From positions 491,238 to 555,237 of the forward strand of contig CALYLX010000097.1 of assembly GCA_944990035.1 (NCBI GenBank): DNA of 64,000 nucleotides, written 5' to 3'. Of the stretch, positions 24,116-36,802 are shown one piece after another. The translations under genes and the position numbers were made by a program. The first letter of the stretch is position 1. Every line of letters starts with the position of its first letter. The notes under the pieces were generated by a model. The model was not told the DNA's origin. It saw nothing but the letters and a program-made list of their open reading frames with translations, and did not search any database. The DNA comes from Clitopilus passeckerianus (lineage: Eukaryota; Basidiomycota; Agaricomycetes; Agaricales; Entolomataceae).

Positions 24116-26133
24116 GTGAACCTGCCGATATGAGGTAGTTGACCACTCGGAGCGGTGATATCGTCCGCCTCGTGATGATGTGCTGCTCGGGACCAGTTGT
24201 TGACACGGCGCTGCCGCGGTTAACCGTATATTTACGCGAAATGTAACATTTCCGTACAATAAAAATGTCATTTTCCTACCTAATACAAGTGGTTCTACTA
24301 TGAAATATCAGCTTACGCTTGTGCGAGGACGCATTCTATGATACCCATGAATACCAGAATGTGGAGGATTCTACGAGATTGTGGCAGTGCGATATTGATG
24401 GTTTGATGATCCGCGAGATATCTCGAGCGCTCATTGGTCCGGCAGTCCCAGTGTCGATGCCGATCCGGCAAAACCTAACATTTCGCGACAAAGTTCAATC
24501 GAGAAGTTCTCCTGAAATTTGTGATAGATTTCAGAGAAACCGCATGGTGACTATGGCTGTCGGGATACTCTACCGAGTTTCCGAAGGTCTCCCGACCGAT
24601 CCTACCGGACATCATTACCATAAACGGGCTCATATCCTCATGTTCGCGTGAATCACATTACTCTCAAAGATCGAGAACTTGTCATCCTCATCGCGTTTGC
24701 ATTCTCTACCCTAAAATTTACATGTTTTCTTACAAATAGATAGCCTTGGCAGTAGTGCACAGACCACGTAATTTTAGGTATAAAAAGCTCCTGTATTTCG
24801 TAGGTAAAATCCCAAGTAATTGACGGCTTGTTGCTCGGAGACCAACTGAGGGTGGTTCTCTCAGGCTTCAGTTGTGCGATTCTTCGACGTGGAAACTGCG
24901 GGTTCCATCGTCTATTTGGTTTGGGTCATCGTGAGCGAGGCCCGTTTGATTTAATTTGGAATACATTGGATTGATTGAACTACAACTACTATACATCACC
25001 GGAACGCTGTCTACAGCATTCGCGAGGTGTTTAAGTGTGTGTTGATCGTCTAAAAGCCCCAAGAACTCGAGGTTTGTGGGTTGTGGTTGGGTTTTGGTTA
25101 GTTTAGTGCGATTCCGATCGCATTTGAGCTCACCTTTTCCCTTTCATTACCCGCGCGCCTCTTCATTGTGTTCTGGAAATCGTCTGTGTAGGCCACGTTT
25201 CGGGGGGACAAACTCGCTCCCTGCATTTCTAACTGGCGCTTCCTATCCTCCTCCTTCACTTAAAACTTGGGCTTTATACCATCTTACTCTTTGACTTCAA
25301 CCTTGAGGTCCACCTCCCATTCTTCCTTTACCTCCAACTTTGGCTTTACATCCTCTTCCTATTTGACCTTAACCTTTAGCTGTCCGTTCTCTTGCTTCAA
25401 GGCGGAGCCTTCGATCTTGACCGGCAGGCCATGAGTTGGAGTTAAAGCCTTTATAGCATGAGATCGCGTCGTTAGAGGCATAGTCGTCGGGTGTATACGT
25501 TCCGGTTCAAACGGATGAAGCGAGCAAGGGGTTGAAAAGGGTGAGAAGAGCTCACTTGATGCACCCTAGATGTGGTCGGAATTCACGACAGCCTGAGGAT
25601 GATATCGCACTGGGACATTGATTCGAAGTTTATCAAATCCTTCCATCCTGAACTTGCCATCGGCATGCTGAGAAACATGATAATGGCGAATTGGAGGTAC
25701 GGGCAAATACCGAGCGTGATGGTGACAGGGCGTGTTATTTGAGTCAGAGTTTACAGACAAGCAAGTAACGTCATTAATATTATCTAACCCCATCTTCAGG
25801 ATCTTGGGACTCTGGACCTGAAGTCAGTCTGGAACTGTATCGTAGCATGACACGCCTTCGGAACTCAAAAAGCTCAACGTATTGACAGACTTAACGAGAG
25901 CGCATTAACCGCCACATTTCCCTTTCCAGGTACCTTCGGGAAACCCAATCCCGTTCATATTCTAATGGACTCTTCTTCACCCATGCGATCATAAGGCCTG
26001 GAAGTCATTTCATTCCTTGATTCAATCAGTGTGTAGAATCCTACAGGTCATAAAACCGTTCACGCAGGATTTAACCCCACGATACCACCTCAACCATTGA
26101 ACCTCCACCCCACAACACCTTCATACAGTAGCT
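24116..26133. other. Gene-poor stretch with one remnant
   Basis: No intact gene. The plus-strand frame at 24319-24651 (110 codons) has no recognisable domain. The only coding-like signal is the broken Lys/Glu/Val-rich stretch annotated separately. A single exon-like ORF at 25566-25793 (minus) could belong to the same remnant. Confidence 0.4.
25090..25500 (-). pseudogene. Lys/Glu/Val-rich coding remnant
   Basis: One minus-strand frame reads as charged repeats (LPVKIEGSALKQENGQLKVK, then DVKPKLEVKEEWEVDLKVEV) but is broken by in-frame stops that do not fall within plausible introns. The composition is protein-like rather than random, so this looks like a dead gene. No family is recognised. Confidence 0.3.
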
Positions 26134-26815
26134 ATGTCCGATGCAAAGCTCCCAGTAGGGCTCTATACAATCAAGAGCTGCCTCACACACGGCTGGGTTG
26201 GACGCTACATGGTGGAGGACTTGTCCCTCCTTCCCAAGCGAATCTTGGCTTACAGCGAGGCTATGAGCCACTCAGTTCACCCTCCTCGGGTATGGCATTT
26301 CTCCACCTCCTACCACAGTCTCAGATCGAGGACCTACTGACAAACATCTCCACCACTTTATAGTGGGTCATCAAAAATCATCGCGACGACGAAACCAAGT
26401 ATCGACTGGAGGCCTTGGGTGCTCCAGTTGCACCCCTCCGTGGTAATGTCGACGCCTATTTGATGCCGGATATGGCGGATAATGAGGGCGGGATACCCAA
26501 GTGGCAAATCAAGGAGTATCAGGTCGGAGGCAAGACGGTTTATACGTGAGCTATTCCACCTGTTCAGTTTACCCTGTCAATAACCGAGGGAGGTTTAGTA
26601 TCTCCTCTGCCGGGAACAGCGAAGGCTGGGTCGCCAGGCTGCCCACCGGCGACGATGTTGATGATCTTTCTCCTGTGAGGCCTTTGTGACGTTAGGTGAA
26701 CATAGAACGCTGATAGCACTCATTCTCGAAGATCCAATACAAACCACTCACTACGCAAGATGGAAATAACCCCGCCGAGACGTTCGAGATTGTACGTATT
26801 GACCGTGGCCATTGA
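26134..26815 (+). CDS. Probable serine protease inhibitor, beta-trefoil (I66/cospin-like)
   Basis: Predicted 170-residue cytosolic protein without signal peptide. Four exons (26134-26289, 26364-26545, 26599-26674, 26717-26815) join in phase; the last intron is only 42 nt. The start MSDAKLPVGLYTIKS, the block VGRYMVEDLSLLPKRIL, then PPR-WVIKNHRDDETKYRLEA and the end AETFEIVRIDRGH follow the pattern of the mushroom inhibitor family MEROPS I66. Those proteins are beta-trefoils of about 150 residues that inhibit serine proteases and are thought to defend fruiting bodies. The reactive-site residue cannot be assigned from sequence alone. It is convergent with the lipase gene, 138 bp apart. Confidence 0.65.
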
Positions 26816-26953
26816 GAACCAAGAGAGTGGGTTAGTGATAGTTTGGAAACATATTTCAATTTGCGACGTTCTTCAGTAGAATCAATACTACGAATGATGG
26901 TATATGTCCTACTTAACGACACAGAGCCAACCACTAAATCGCCTACGCCCGAC

Positions 26954-28564
26954 CTAAGTGCAGAAAGCAGACCCCGCACCAATTCCGTAATACTATCAGG
27001 AATCAATCAGCGCACGGAAAGATTGAGCATGATCACGGCAACGACGGAATACTCACATAGAGATGTTGGGTGTTCAGCCCACCTGAGGGTAGGAACCCCG
27101 AACATGTAGGATCTTCGCCGCTCGAGTTGCATTGCTTCGTAGTAGCAGCGGAAGACGGGTCAGAATAAGTCCAATATTCGGTCGCTGAATAAGGTCCCCA
27201 TAAGATTGAGAACTGTGGTTAGCTGAACGGGCAGGCGTACCGTGGTGTTGGTATCCAAGCGTTACGGGTAGAAGAGTAGGAGCACTAGCACGACGGTCAG
27301 ACAAAAGGCCCAGTAGAGGGGATCATCCGAGGAGGGAGTACCCATCTGAGGTGTGAACGGCTAAGGTCAAACGATATGTCAGCACAACGAACGACATTCA
27401 AGACCAAAAGGGCTTCGCAGGACCTACCCCTGAAGATGTTCCCGACCCCCACTTGCTGATTAACGAAGCTTGCGTAAAATGCATTCCCTATCCTATTGTA
27501 TAGCCGTAATTAGACATCTGAACTACCTCGTCTGAGATAACACCAACGTACCTGGGCTGGCCATACGTATACAGACGCAATTTGCTGAGCGACAAAAGCG
27601 GCCAGTTAGTACCATTATAATGCGAGTCGTGCAAATCCTAGACCGTACCTGTCAGGGAAGTTCTGCTTCAACGAGATTCCCGCAAGACTCGATAAAGAGC
27701 CTCCAAGGGAATGACCTGATGTGACGATCGTATATCCTGGATAAGCTGCAAGTTGAGACCGAACCGCAGATATCACGGTGCTGGCGACTGCGTTGTAGCT
27801 GTATCAAGCCATGGTTAGAGCTCACATCGAAATCTACGAACAGGGAGAACGTACGCAGTAAGGAATCCGGTGTGAACCAAGGTGCCGACTTATTACGTTC
27901 GGTTAAAAGAAGGAACGAAGAGAAGTCGTCAAGTGATCACGTACGTGGGGCTTTTACGCCGGGGGATAAGAATGCCGTCAAGTAAAGGTTCGAGTCGAGG
28001 AGGAAGTCTGTGGCGGAAGTACTAGGTAAAAACAACTTGTTCAAGGACAAACAAGAAAGAATAGGGCAAAAGGAACAGACCTTCCACGAAACACGACGAC
28101 AATCTCTTTTCTGGCGTCATCCCTTGCAATATAGCCCTGTGTATCATAAAATGGGTTGTCGATCTGTGAGGTGAGCAGGTGTGTGTTAGAAGATGACCAG
28201 TTTAGCAGATAAACGATAGGAACGAGACGCACCCTCGTCACTAACGTATTCCCGTTCGGCTTGGCACACGAGGAAGGGTATGCGGACGAAGCATCTACGG
28301 CGCTATCATTAGACTCAGAACATGAGGGTGACGAGGGGAGAAGAAGAGTACATTGGTAATAAAAGACAAGATCGTTGTACAAGCCTGTAATAGAGGCAGA
28401 GAAGTCAGCAGTGACATCGCCTGCAGATGGGAGAACGCACTCGTTGAGACAGATGAGGCCCTCTTGGAGAAGGCTGCGTCAGAATTATCGGAAGTGAAAC
28501 CGAGGGGAGAGCCAAAAGCTGTTACAGCCAGAAGAAGGGGTAGCAGAATGGCAAGTCTTTTCAT
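26954..28564 (-). CDS. Secreted class 3 lipase
   Basis: Predicted 296-residue secreted lipase or esterase of the class 3 (Rhizomucor/feruloyl esterase A) family. Thirteen exons join in phase by 56-69 nt introns: 28564-28441, 28384-28352, 28294-28233, 28163-28081, 28021-27945, 27888-27855, 27798-27649, 27584-27552, 27492-27428, 27360-27342, 27284-27241, 27184-27057, 26992-26954. A signal peptide (MKRLAILLPLLLAVTAFGSP) is followed by KEIVVVFRG and the nucleophile elbow SGHSLGG (Ser near 168). The likely catalytic Asp is in HTSDGAP (near 226) and His in TQHLYYYG (near 282), so the triad is complete. An in-frame Met lies seven codons upstream (28585), but the chosen start gives the cleaner signal peptide. 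One exon is only 19 nt. Confidence 0.92.
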
Positions 28565-29956
28565 ATTGGACAACCGACGAATCAAGGAGGGCTGGCTACA
28601 GGCATCAAGACCTTTTATAACGAAAACATTCAGTGCTGGAGATTTTAGAGGTCAGATGAGCACGTACAGCGTGCTTGGGGTCTGCATATGATAGATCGCG
28701 CCGGTTCTGAATGGGCGAAGGTCAGGATCCTGCTCTGTTTTGACATCCTTGACAGGCTTCTTGCGGATTCGTCATGTGGTTCACCCCACTGCTTGGATGT
28801 CAAGGTTATGGTGGAAGCTGGTAGAAATAGCTCGGCCAGGAGCGCCTAGATATGAACGATTCATGGGCATGAGGTGAACTGGTCCTAGGCTAGCAGTGGC
28901 GGAGACAAGTCGAGGGTAGGACTTGTCACTAGTCACTGAGGGACTCGGAGCAGCCAAGTAGAGCCAAGAACGATTGGTCAGCCGTGGCGATAAGCGCTAG
29001 ATGAGCGCTTAACATATTCAAACGATCAGCGTCTGGTGTTCACCTCAGCTCCCTGAGTGTAGAGGGAATTACTCTGGAACATTTCAGATCAACTAGGTAC
29101 TCTGATCGCTTTCCGAAGAGCCTTGATTCTGCGATAGAGATCGACGTTGCCGCAACCCAGCGATTCTGACCGATTCTCAAAGCCTATAGGCCGACCTGGC
29201 TATTCCCTATCCATATGGCGGGTTTCCTAATTATACGCGGACCTACTGACCTGGAATAACTTTGTTCATCCCTTCCAAATCGAACGGGGAATTGACGGAG
29301 TGAGTGTGGTGAAGGTGACGTTAAAAGAAACATTGGCATTAGCACGACGCCTTGTCCTTTTCTCTAAAAAAGCACCTTGAGGACCTCTGGATCGTGGGTT
29401 CATGGCTCAATCAATTTGGGGGCTTGTTACGGATAATTACCTCCGCTTCTGAGAAATTTTTTGGTCTTCTTTGGCCCGTGTTGCATGCACAGGTGTGTCG
29501 GTCTTCCTGCTCAGCGTACTTTAATACGCCCTTGACACCCAAGTAGACCATGATGTCGACGACGCTGCAGCGTATCTCTGAATTCATGACCTCATTCTTT
29601 GACTGGCCCTGTCTTCTCGGAGTACAGAAAGATTAATATCACTGGAAAACGTCAAACCGCTGCATAATTGGTACCTGGGAGGCTGATGTAAATCTCTCGT
29701 TTCGTAATTGACGCTACATGGGTACCCCTGTCCCATTCGGTTAACGCGGATATCCGGAAGATCCACCAATGAGAATGAAGAATGAACCGCCTATCTCTGA
29801 GGAATGCCCATAGAAGGAAGACAAATTATGACCTTGGCGATGTTTTCGCTGACGATGCAGCAGGCGACCGCAGTCATGACAGTCAGCATTCTCTATTTAA
29901 TGAGCCTTCACTTTTGAGCTACGCCATTCAACTAGTCTCCTCATATTGACGCACCC
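28565..29956. other. Intergenic between divergent genes
   Basis: Shared 5' region of the lipase (minus) and the peroxiredoxin-like gene (plus), about 1.4 kb. No exon was recognised. Promoter elements were not assigned. Confidence 0.5.
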
Positions 29957-30691
29957 ATGGCTCTGAAAGAAGATCACCAGATTCCCCCCGACGCCATCAC
30001 CATTGAAAAAGCGGCCAAAGCAACTGTCCTCAACCATAAAGGCGAGAAAGTTGGCTTTGGCACTCTATTCGAGGGTCAGAAGACCTTAGTCGTCTTTATT
30101 CGTCACTTCTTCTGCGGTGCCTGCCAGTTGTACGTCTCAGAGCTCGCTATAATACCTCCTAGCGCCTTTGAAGAGGCGGGAATCAAGCTCATCGTTGTCG
30201 GGTGCGGTGACTGGCAGCCTATCGACTCCTACAAGGGTAAGTATCCATTCGCTTGAATATTTCTCGCTAACGAAATAACACTCCTTCACAGAAACTACGT
30301 CGTTCTCGCACGAGATTTATGCAGATCCTTCCCGATCACTTCACGAAATCCTCTCAATGGCCTCTTCATTCATACACAGGCCACCCGGAGAAGAGGCTGC
30401 TCAATATCTAAAGGGTACTACGAAATACAAGCGCATCCTGACCAGCTCGATAAAGTTCATGACGAACCCGATATTAAGCTTAACTGGCAAAGGCGGTGAC
30501 ATGAAGCAGAACGGGGGTGAATTCATCTTTGGACCTGGTAGACGGTGCGGGTTTGCAAATCGCATGAGGCACATAGAAGATCGTGAGTAGTTAAATCTGA
30601 CAGTTCCGACTTGAACCTAACGTCAGAATCAGACACTGAGGTGGAGGACTTGATGAAGGCTGCCGGTGTTAAAGTTAAGAACGTAGCATGA
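29957..30691 (+). CDS. Peroxiredoxin-like (AhpC/TSA-type) protein
   Basis: Predicted 209-residue thioredoxin-fold protein of the fungal AhpC/TSA_2 (PRX-like 2) family. Three exons (29957-30236, 30292-30582, 30633-30691) join in phase by 55- and 50-nt introns. The motif LVVFIRHFFCGACQLYV carries CxxC at the place of the peroxidatic cysteine. IKLIVVGCGDWQPIDSYK is the second strand-helix unit, and GGEFIFGPGRRCGFANRMRH with EVEDLMKAAGV closes the domain. Homologues are thiol-dependent antioxidant or redox proteins; substrate is not established. No signal peptide. Convergent with the thaumatin-like gene. Confidence 0.85.
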
Positions 30692-30903
30692 ATGCGTTGC
30701 GTCAGGGCTTCGCTCGGGACTCAAGGCTGTAGGCCTGCACAACTCCCAACTTACAATACCCATATCTCTTCTTCACTCCATGTATCTTATTTCCGGTGCA
30801 ATCAGAATAGAGATCAAAAACCGACATATATTCAAGGTATGTCACAGTTATAGAAAAAAGAACAATATAAAAACCAGTCGACTTTAGGTAGACTACTCCC
30901 GAC

Positions 30904-32227
30904 TTAAGGGCAGAAAGTGAGAGTATAGTCGGCGTTCTTGTTGGTGGGGCAAGTCCAGAGAGCAGTGCCGCTCGATTCATCGTAAGCGTAGGCGTAAGAG
31001 TTGGGGCAGTTGTTTTTGAAGTAGCTGTAGTAGGCGACGCCTATCATCGGGTATATGTTAGCATAATGATACGCTTCTCGGAATGAGGTTCCGTCTCTTA
31101 CCGGAGGGAGGGCATGTAGCAGGGGTATTGTGGGAGCCAGAGCAGCAGTTGGCAGAGTCGGCTAAACAGAGGAATGAGTACGACGACCAAGGGCAGATTG
31201 GGAGGATACTTACCCTGATTACCATCGAGATTGGCGAAGCATGCGCTCTTGCAGCCAACGGGGAAGCCACTCGAGTCGTAAGGGCCTTTCAATGGGGCGG
31301 GGCCTGGACGACGACAAAACACGGTTAATGATGCTCTGAAATGGCGACAGACTTATCTCACAGTTTGGCCCAAGGTCGACAGCGCAGTCAGCGACGGGGC
31401 ATCCTGCGTTGTTGTTGATCCTCATGGGCAAGTTATATCCATCAACGAGAGAGACTGAAAGGTTAAATGAGCTTTCTCGGCCATCAAATAGAAGAGCGAG
31501 GCATCGCACCATCGTAGTAGTCGTTTCCATCTGGGGTAGACAAAGTCCATTCGGCGACGGTTGCAGGAGGTACACCCTGCGGAACGGAAGATTAAGACTG
31601 AGCTAACATCGCGTATACGCTTACTTACAGTTCCAGTGTTGAGATCGCAAACCAGACCGCCGTTGCAGCCACCATCCAAGCAGGAGTTAGGGCCGGGGTT
31701 GGAAGAGAAGTCGCAGTTCCTCCTGCCCTATTGGCGGAGGTGTGAGCAATCGACTATGAAAACGTCTAAGATCGGCTCGTACCCAGATACGTCCAGCCTT
31801 CCAGTCATTCGGGACGTTGAAGGTGACCTTGGTGTAGGCACCAGCTTCCCAACTAGAAAAGGACGTTCATTAGCTACGTGTCTTCGTGTACAGTTCTCAA
31901 TATACTTACCCCGTAACATGGTCAGGCTTGCTAGGAGAGACTTGAAGGTTGGTGAATAGCTGGATGAACGAGGTCAGCATCAATGTTATCTATACTAGTA
32001 GGTAGTTGAAAGCTTACAGCAGGCCTATAGGAATTCGTCAGAAAACTCCTTCGCTGGTTGGACGATAATGGTTACTTACCAGATAGTGAACGGGCAGGCG
32101 TTGTAGACCTAAAAATGGGCTAGTGATCAACATTCGCATATCGGTTGGGTATGTGTTCTCCTACCGTGAAGGTACGGGCGGAAACGCCGGAAAGAGCACC
32201 GAGAGCACCGAGAGCGAGGAGCTTCAT
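30904..32227 (-). CDS. Thaumatin-like secreted protein
   Basis: Predicted 254-residue secreted, cysteine-rich thaumatin-like protein. Eleven exons join in phase: 32227-32165, 32108-32080, 32024-32018, 31959-31910, 31852-31783, 31727-31629, 31576-31510, 31454-31362, 31303-31214, 31161-31102, 31040-30904. The signal peptide is MKLLALGALGALSGVSA. The mature start RTFTVYNACPFTIWPA and blocks GWEAGAYTKVTFNVP, LVDGYNLPMRI, AGCPVADCAVDLGPNC, GCKSACFANLDG, NCCSGSHNTPATCPPS and the end TLTFCP are diagnostic. Family members bind or hydrolyse beta-1,3-glucan, or are antifungal or wall-remodelling. The third exon is only 7 nt and encodes the conserved W-P-A. Confidence 0.94.
32018..32024 (-). other. 7-nt microexon in the thaumatin-like gene
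   Basis: The sequence GCCTGCT lies between a CTATAG acceptor and a GTAAGC donor. It is needed to restore phase between TG (end of exon 2) and CTA (start of exon 4) and to give the conserved I-W-P-A of thaumatins. The flanking introns are 55 and 58 nt. Confidence 0.8.
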
Positions 32228-34600
32228 GTTGGATAGAAGTTTTGAGTTAGAAGGTGTAAGAGCTGGATGGTTCTCGACGAAGAAATGTCGTCTCTTCAGC
32301 CTCCCTTATATAGCTCTCCTGTACGTACGGTCAAGTGAGATCATCATTTTGAAAATGCAACGAAAATAGGTGTACAGACCACGGATGGCTGTTCCATATG
32401 ATTCAGAAGAGACACATGGTCTCGACGCGATATGCAAATGGTGAAGTCCACACTAAAGTTGTCAGAATTGGGTCAGGCTACCATGAACGCATCAGGTACG
32501 CGAACATCAGCCTCTCCGGATCCGGGCGAAGAGCAGCACTGGGAAATCCGATTTTGACTTGATTGATGGTCGCCGAAGGCTCGTCATATGTGGATTCGAT
32601 GGTCATAAACACATACTTGTTCCCAAAAATGAACTGAGCTGAGTTGTTCGGAGATAGCGATGCGAACCTCCGTGCACCCCTCAAGAGCTGCGAGTGAAAG
32701 AGGATGACCAGTCGTCAGAGAGTCTGGCGGAAAACCTGGCCAAAAGACTCGACTGGGTACCCAGGTGACCGATAAGATCATGCTCGGCCCAAGAATAGCA
32801 ACGATCGGATGCATATGATGTTGCCAGAGTATGCTCACACATGGCGAGAGCGCTAACGTAGATAGCAATTACTATGGTGAAGGATATTCGGCGCATATTC
32901 TAAGCCTATAAAGAGGCGATATGGGAACACAACAAAGAGACTCGAGGAAAGTAGACGCATGGATGTTGTCATTGAAGTATAAAGTCGACCTCGGTTAGGG
33001 TGCCAAGAATAGCCAGAGAGACAAAATCAGCTCTTCCGAGCTCCACAAACACACGGACTGATGTGTTTCATCATAGAACAGCAAATAGTATGAGTTCAGG
33101 TAGCCTCGCGTGATTAAGAGGCCTTGCTGTCGGGATAGCAGCAGGGCGGTCAGATGAATGCATTTCATTCGAAATCTTCGTGGCGCACTGCCGTCGCCAA
33201 GCACAGAGTCGGCCGATGGGTGGGTCAAACGTTGAACTCTGATTTTAGCGAGCTTGAGACTGGACTCGTCCAGCCACATGACCTGCAGAGGTGTAATGTC
33301 GACGTTAGGGGAGGTGCGAATCGTCAGGATCTGACGGCCGCCCGACGATTGTGCAGAGCAAAGATTGTTCAGACTCAGGTAAGACGCCGTTCGGGGGAAG
33401 TCCCAGAGATCAGTGGGGTGTGGAGCACGGAAACGAAAATGATCATCGCTTGATCATCTTGCATCTTCTATGGAGAAATGTCGGATGAGTAGAAAAATAA
33501 CTGAACAACATCCCAATCGTTAGAATCGAAGCACAGAACTGTCACCAGGAACTGTCGTACTTTAAGGTCAAGGGAATTAGGATGCCGTTGGCCACATTTG
33601 TGGGTCGGCAGCCAAGAGGCGGGTACCTGAACACGTAAAACGAATGAGGTAATTCGGACATGTGTGATACCCGAATCAGGCGGTGATGATTGAAATAATA
33701 CAGCGAAACAACTCGACACAGCAGAGGACGGACACCAACAGCTGCTTGAGCAACGAGGAAACTAAACTTCAAATCGTTCAGCAGGTATTCACGCTGCCCA
33801 ATTCCTGGAATTTAACCTCTACACGATGTCCTAACTTCTGCTTCATGGTCTTGTCGAACACTTCGAAGAAGGGCAGTACTATGGATGGCAATGAATCGGC
33901 TTAACCTGAGACTTGACCGACCCCCAAAGTATGAGCAGTTGCAAAATTGGGAATAAATGATTCTTACGGACTATGTGTGTATCCAAATTTCTGACTATCC
34001 AAAGCGTAACCTCTGGTGATGAAGCCCTTTTACGCGGACGGCCACTTGTTCAAAGTTGGACCCGACCTTCGGCTTCACCCCAGATGTCCAAATATCGCTT
34101 CTCCATATCTTCGACTTCAACTGCGCTCAAGAAGCGCTGTCAGGCTTGGCAGCGAATACCGTGCCGCAAGGGATACAGGAAAACGAAGCCGGGCGGCTTT
34201 GTTAAATACCTGGGCGGCTTCTGGGCATTGGTATGTTCTGTTCCCACCCGCTAATCCGGAATACTGTCTGAACATTGTGATGGTAGATACTGGTTTCTAT
34301 TCGACGGCCGATTCTTCCCCGCATTCGAACTGAGGAGCAAACCCATTCATTTGACCTCGATGCATGGCGTGTAAGAAGTCAAGAGGTGTGCTGTGAAACG
34401 TCCCACTGTTCCCAGTCGTTAGGTCCGTCATACCTTTTCGTGTCTACCGGCCCTTCCTGAGTCCTCTTCTCGGAGTCTTTTCCGAAAGAGACGAACACAT
34501 TATGTCGACCTATCGGCGCGTTTCGATCACCTAATGCGGCCGGTGTGGCACCGGGCTTCTGTCCTTCTGGTGGCGGATGATGAAGATTAACCCACCCACG
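32228..34600. other. Gene-poor; possible membrane-protein remnant
   Basis: No intact gene. On the minus strand between about 32900 and 32460 a hydrophobic start (MRRISFTIVIAIYVSALAMC) and following frames resemble a decayed multi-pass membrane protein, but no conserved signature holds the pieces together. Frames at 33973-34333 (plus) have no family resemblance. Confidence 0.3.
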
Positions 34601-36802
34601 CCGTTCATCATGACTAGCTATCCTACGTGTAGTCCTCTAATTCCCACCTATTATAATCGTGGTCTGATATCGCCTCCAACAGCCAACCCGGGGCGTTTAT
34701 TGCCTATACCTTCCTTCATTGCATACGGGACTATGGACAATTCAGTCACGGATAAAGCACCACCGAGTGACTACCGACGGCGGATGTAGCTTCAACGCGT
34801 ACTCCTCTTCCGTGTCATCTTAGCAGTGTGCCGTTGTGCCGCTAGGCGTCCTACAGCACCAATGTTGGAGAGCGAGAGCGGAAGCTGGGAAACGTGTGGC
34901 AACTCGGCCCAACGCTCCGCGGCATCTCCTGGAGTGTTACGACTGACGGTCCTGAAATCGAGGGACATGACGTGGTGTACCCATTGGGCTGAACCAAGGG
35001 CGTCCGTCTATGAGACCTTTTGGGTACTACTTGATGGAAAAAGTCGTCATGTGTAAATCCTGTGACATGCTAGTATATAATGTATAAATGCCAGGCTTTA
35101 ATCGAACAGAGGTGGATTATAACATTCGTATTTGGAGAGAAATTCAAAAGAGGCTATGACATGACAACGCCGGATTAAAAGTACGTGAGCCGTGAAAATT
35201 CAAGCGCTTCATGTACACGCAAAGAATACTACGGGAGGTTGGCAAAATGAAAAGTATCTCCAAACAGGAAAGTGTCCACGATATGTGAAATGTCCGTCAA
35301 GTCCGTAAACCGGGCGATAGGAAGATGTACAAAATACGAGGAGCAATAAGAACATTGACCATAGTGGGAAGCTCGTAAAGCAAGGGAAATCCCGGGTAGG
35401 CAATTATCGAATAGTAGTGTTGGGATTCGTGCCTTCAAAGCTGCCGCTGCGTGCGGTGAGGCAGCGATGAGAAAGGATGAGAAGCCATCGTGCTGCTAGG
35501 GACTTGCCGCTGAAGTTCGTGCAATGCCGTCGGAGGAGGCGGAATTTGGATATACGACTCCGAGAAACGAGAGCGATCATGCGAGGAAATTAAGCTGAAT
35601 CTTGAAGAGAAGTACGCCAGGAGCCAGCGTTCCCAACGGCTGCGTCCTCTCCGTATAGTCTATGACTGGCTGGTTCGACGGCGGGTGGAGTTGAAGGTGC
35701 AACTTCAGGCGGAAAGAGCGGCAGGGCGGGGGTCCATTTACCGGTGACGATGGGAAGAAGGAGTTGTGGTTACAGTTTTCGCCCTTCAGGTGCCGTTTCC
35801 CCCAGAGTAAGGTATCCCAGGTAGGCCAATGGCCGACAACGCCATTACGTCGACATCTCCGCTGCTCAGCACCTCCCCCTCCGCCGGATGCTGAGCCACC
35901 CAGGCACCTCAACGGCGCACCGGCCTCGCGACTATATTGTATTAGGGACCTCAGGGATTTCGTTCTGTGGGATACTGTAAGTAAGGAGAAGTATGGACGA
36001 AGTGACGACCCGTACCTGTTCTGGTCGAAACTTCAAAAAGAAGAAATTTGAGCCCAAGGTTGGAGCAAAGGGGCGATGCAAGGTGGCATTTAGGCGCCCA
36101 AAGCAGTGTCAGCAGCGTGCTTGAACAAGTCGTACAGGATACGCGATCGTTGGCCGCAACGAGGTTCGCAGATGGGTTCAGGGGGAATGACACGAGGCAA
36201 CCGGAGTCCCAGAAGCAGGCGTCCTCACAGGATAGGAAGACGGCTATAAGCATTGGGAGGTACAGTCAGTACAAGGGGGACCGTGCATGAATCCGACGAA
36301 CATACCGGAATCCTTTGAACTGTGGACATGGAGAACTCGCCATTCCATCTGGTAGGCGTCACGTAGAAGAGATGGGCCCTGGTGGAGAGGATCAGAGAAG
36401 ATTCATCTTCATTGCTGTGTTTTAGGCAGAAGAGGATCCCAGGGAGATATACGCCAAAGGTTGGGAATATTCAGAACGACGAATGGAGGTCAAATCTGAA
36501 GAGGTTGCGCATTACTAAGCAACAATGTTAGGCTGTGATGCCGTCTCTGGCTTTGCGGTTCCGCCTCACTCGTCCACTAAACCCCAGTTTTTCTTAGTAA
36601 ATATCCCCCCAATTTACCATTGGACTCTAGATAAACCTACTCTTGACAGTGTAGACCCAGTTCTTGGCCTTATGATTTCAAGTGCGGTTCCTTGGACAGA
36701 TCTATCAAATTGAGTTCGAGTTACGCACTTTAAAAAGGTCAAACGATTCGTGTGAGATGCTATAATATGAAAATTATATACATGTAGAAGCTAGAAAAGC
36801 TA
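34601..36802. other. No gene recognised
   Basis: Several open frames of 60-110 codons overlap on both strands (for example 35577-35912 minus and 36048-36290 plus). None shows a domain, a signal peptide with body, or a closed intron set. A small gene could be missed here. Confidence 0.35.

Noticed and set aside
35577..36290. Overlapping frames on both strands as a gene pair
   Set aside because: No domain, no phase-consistent introns and no signal peptide with a supported body.
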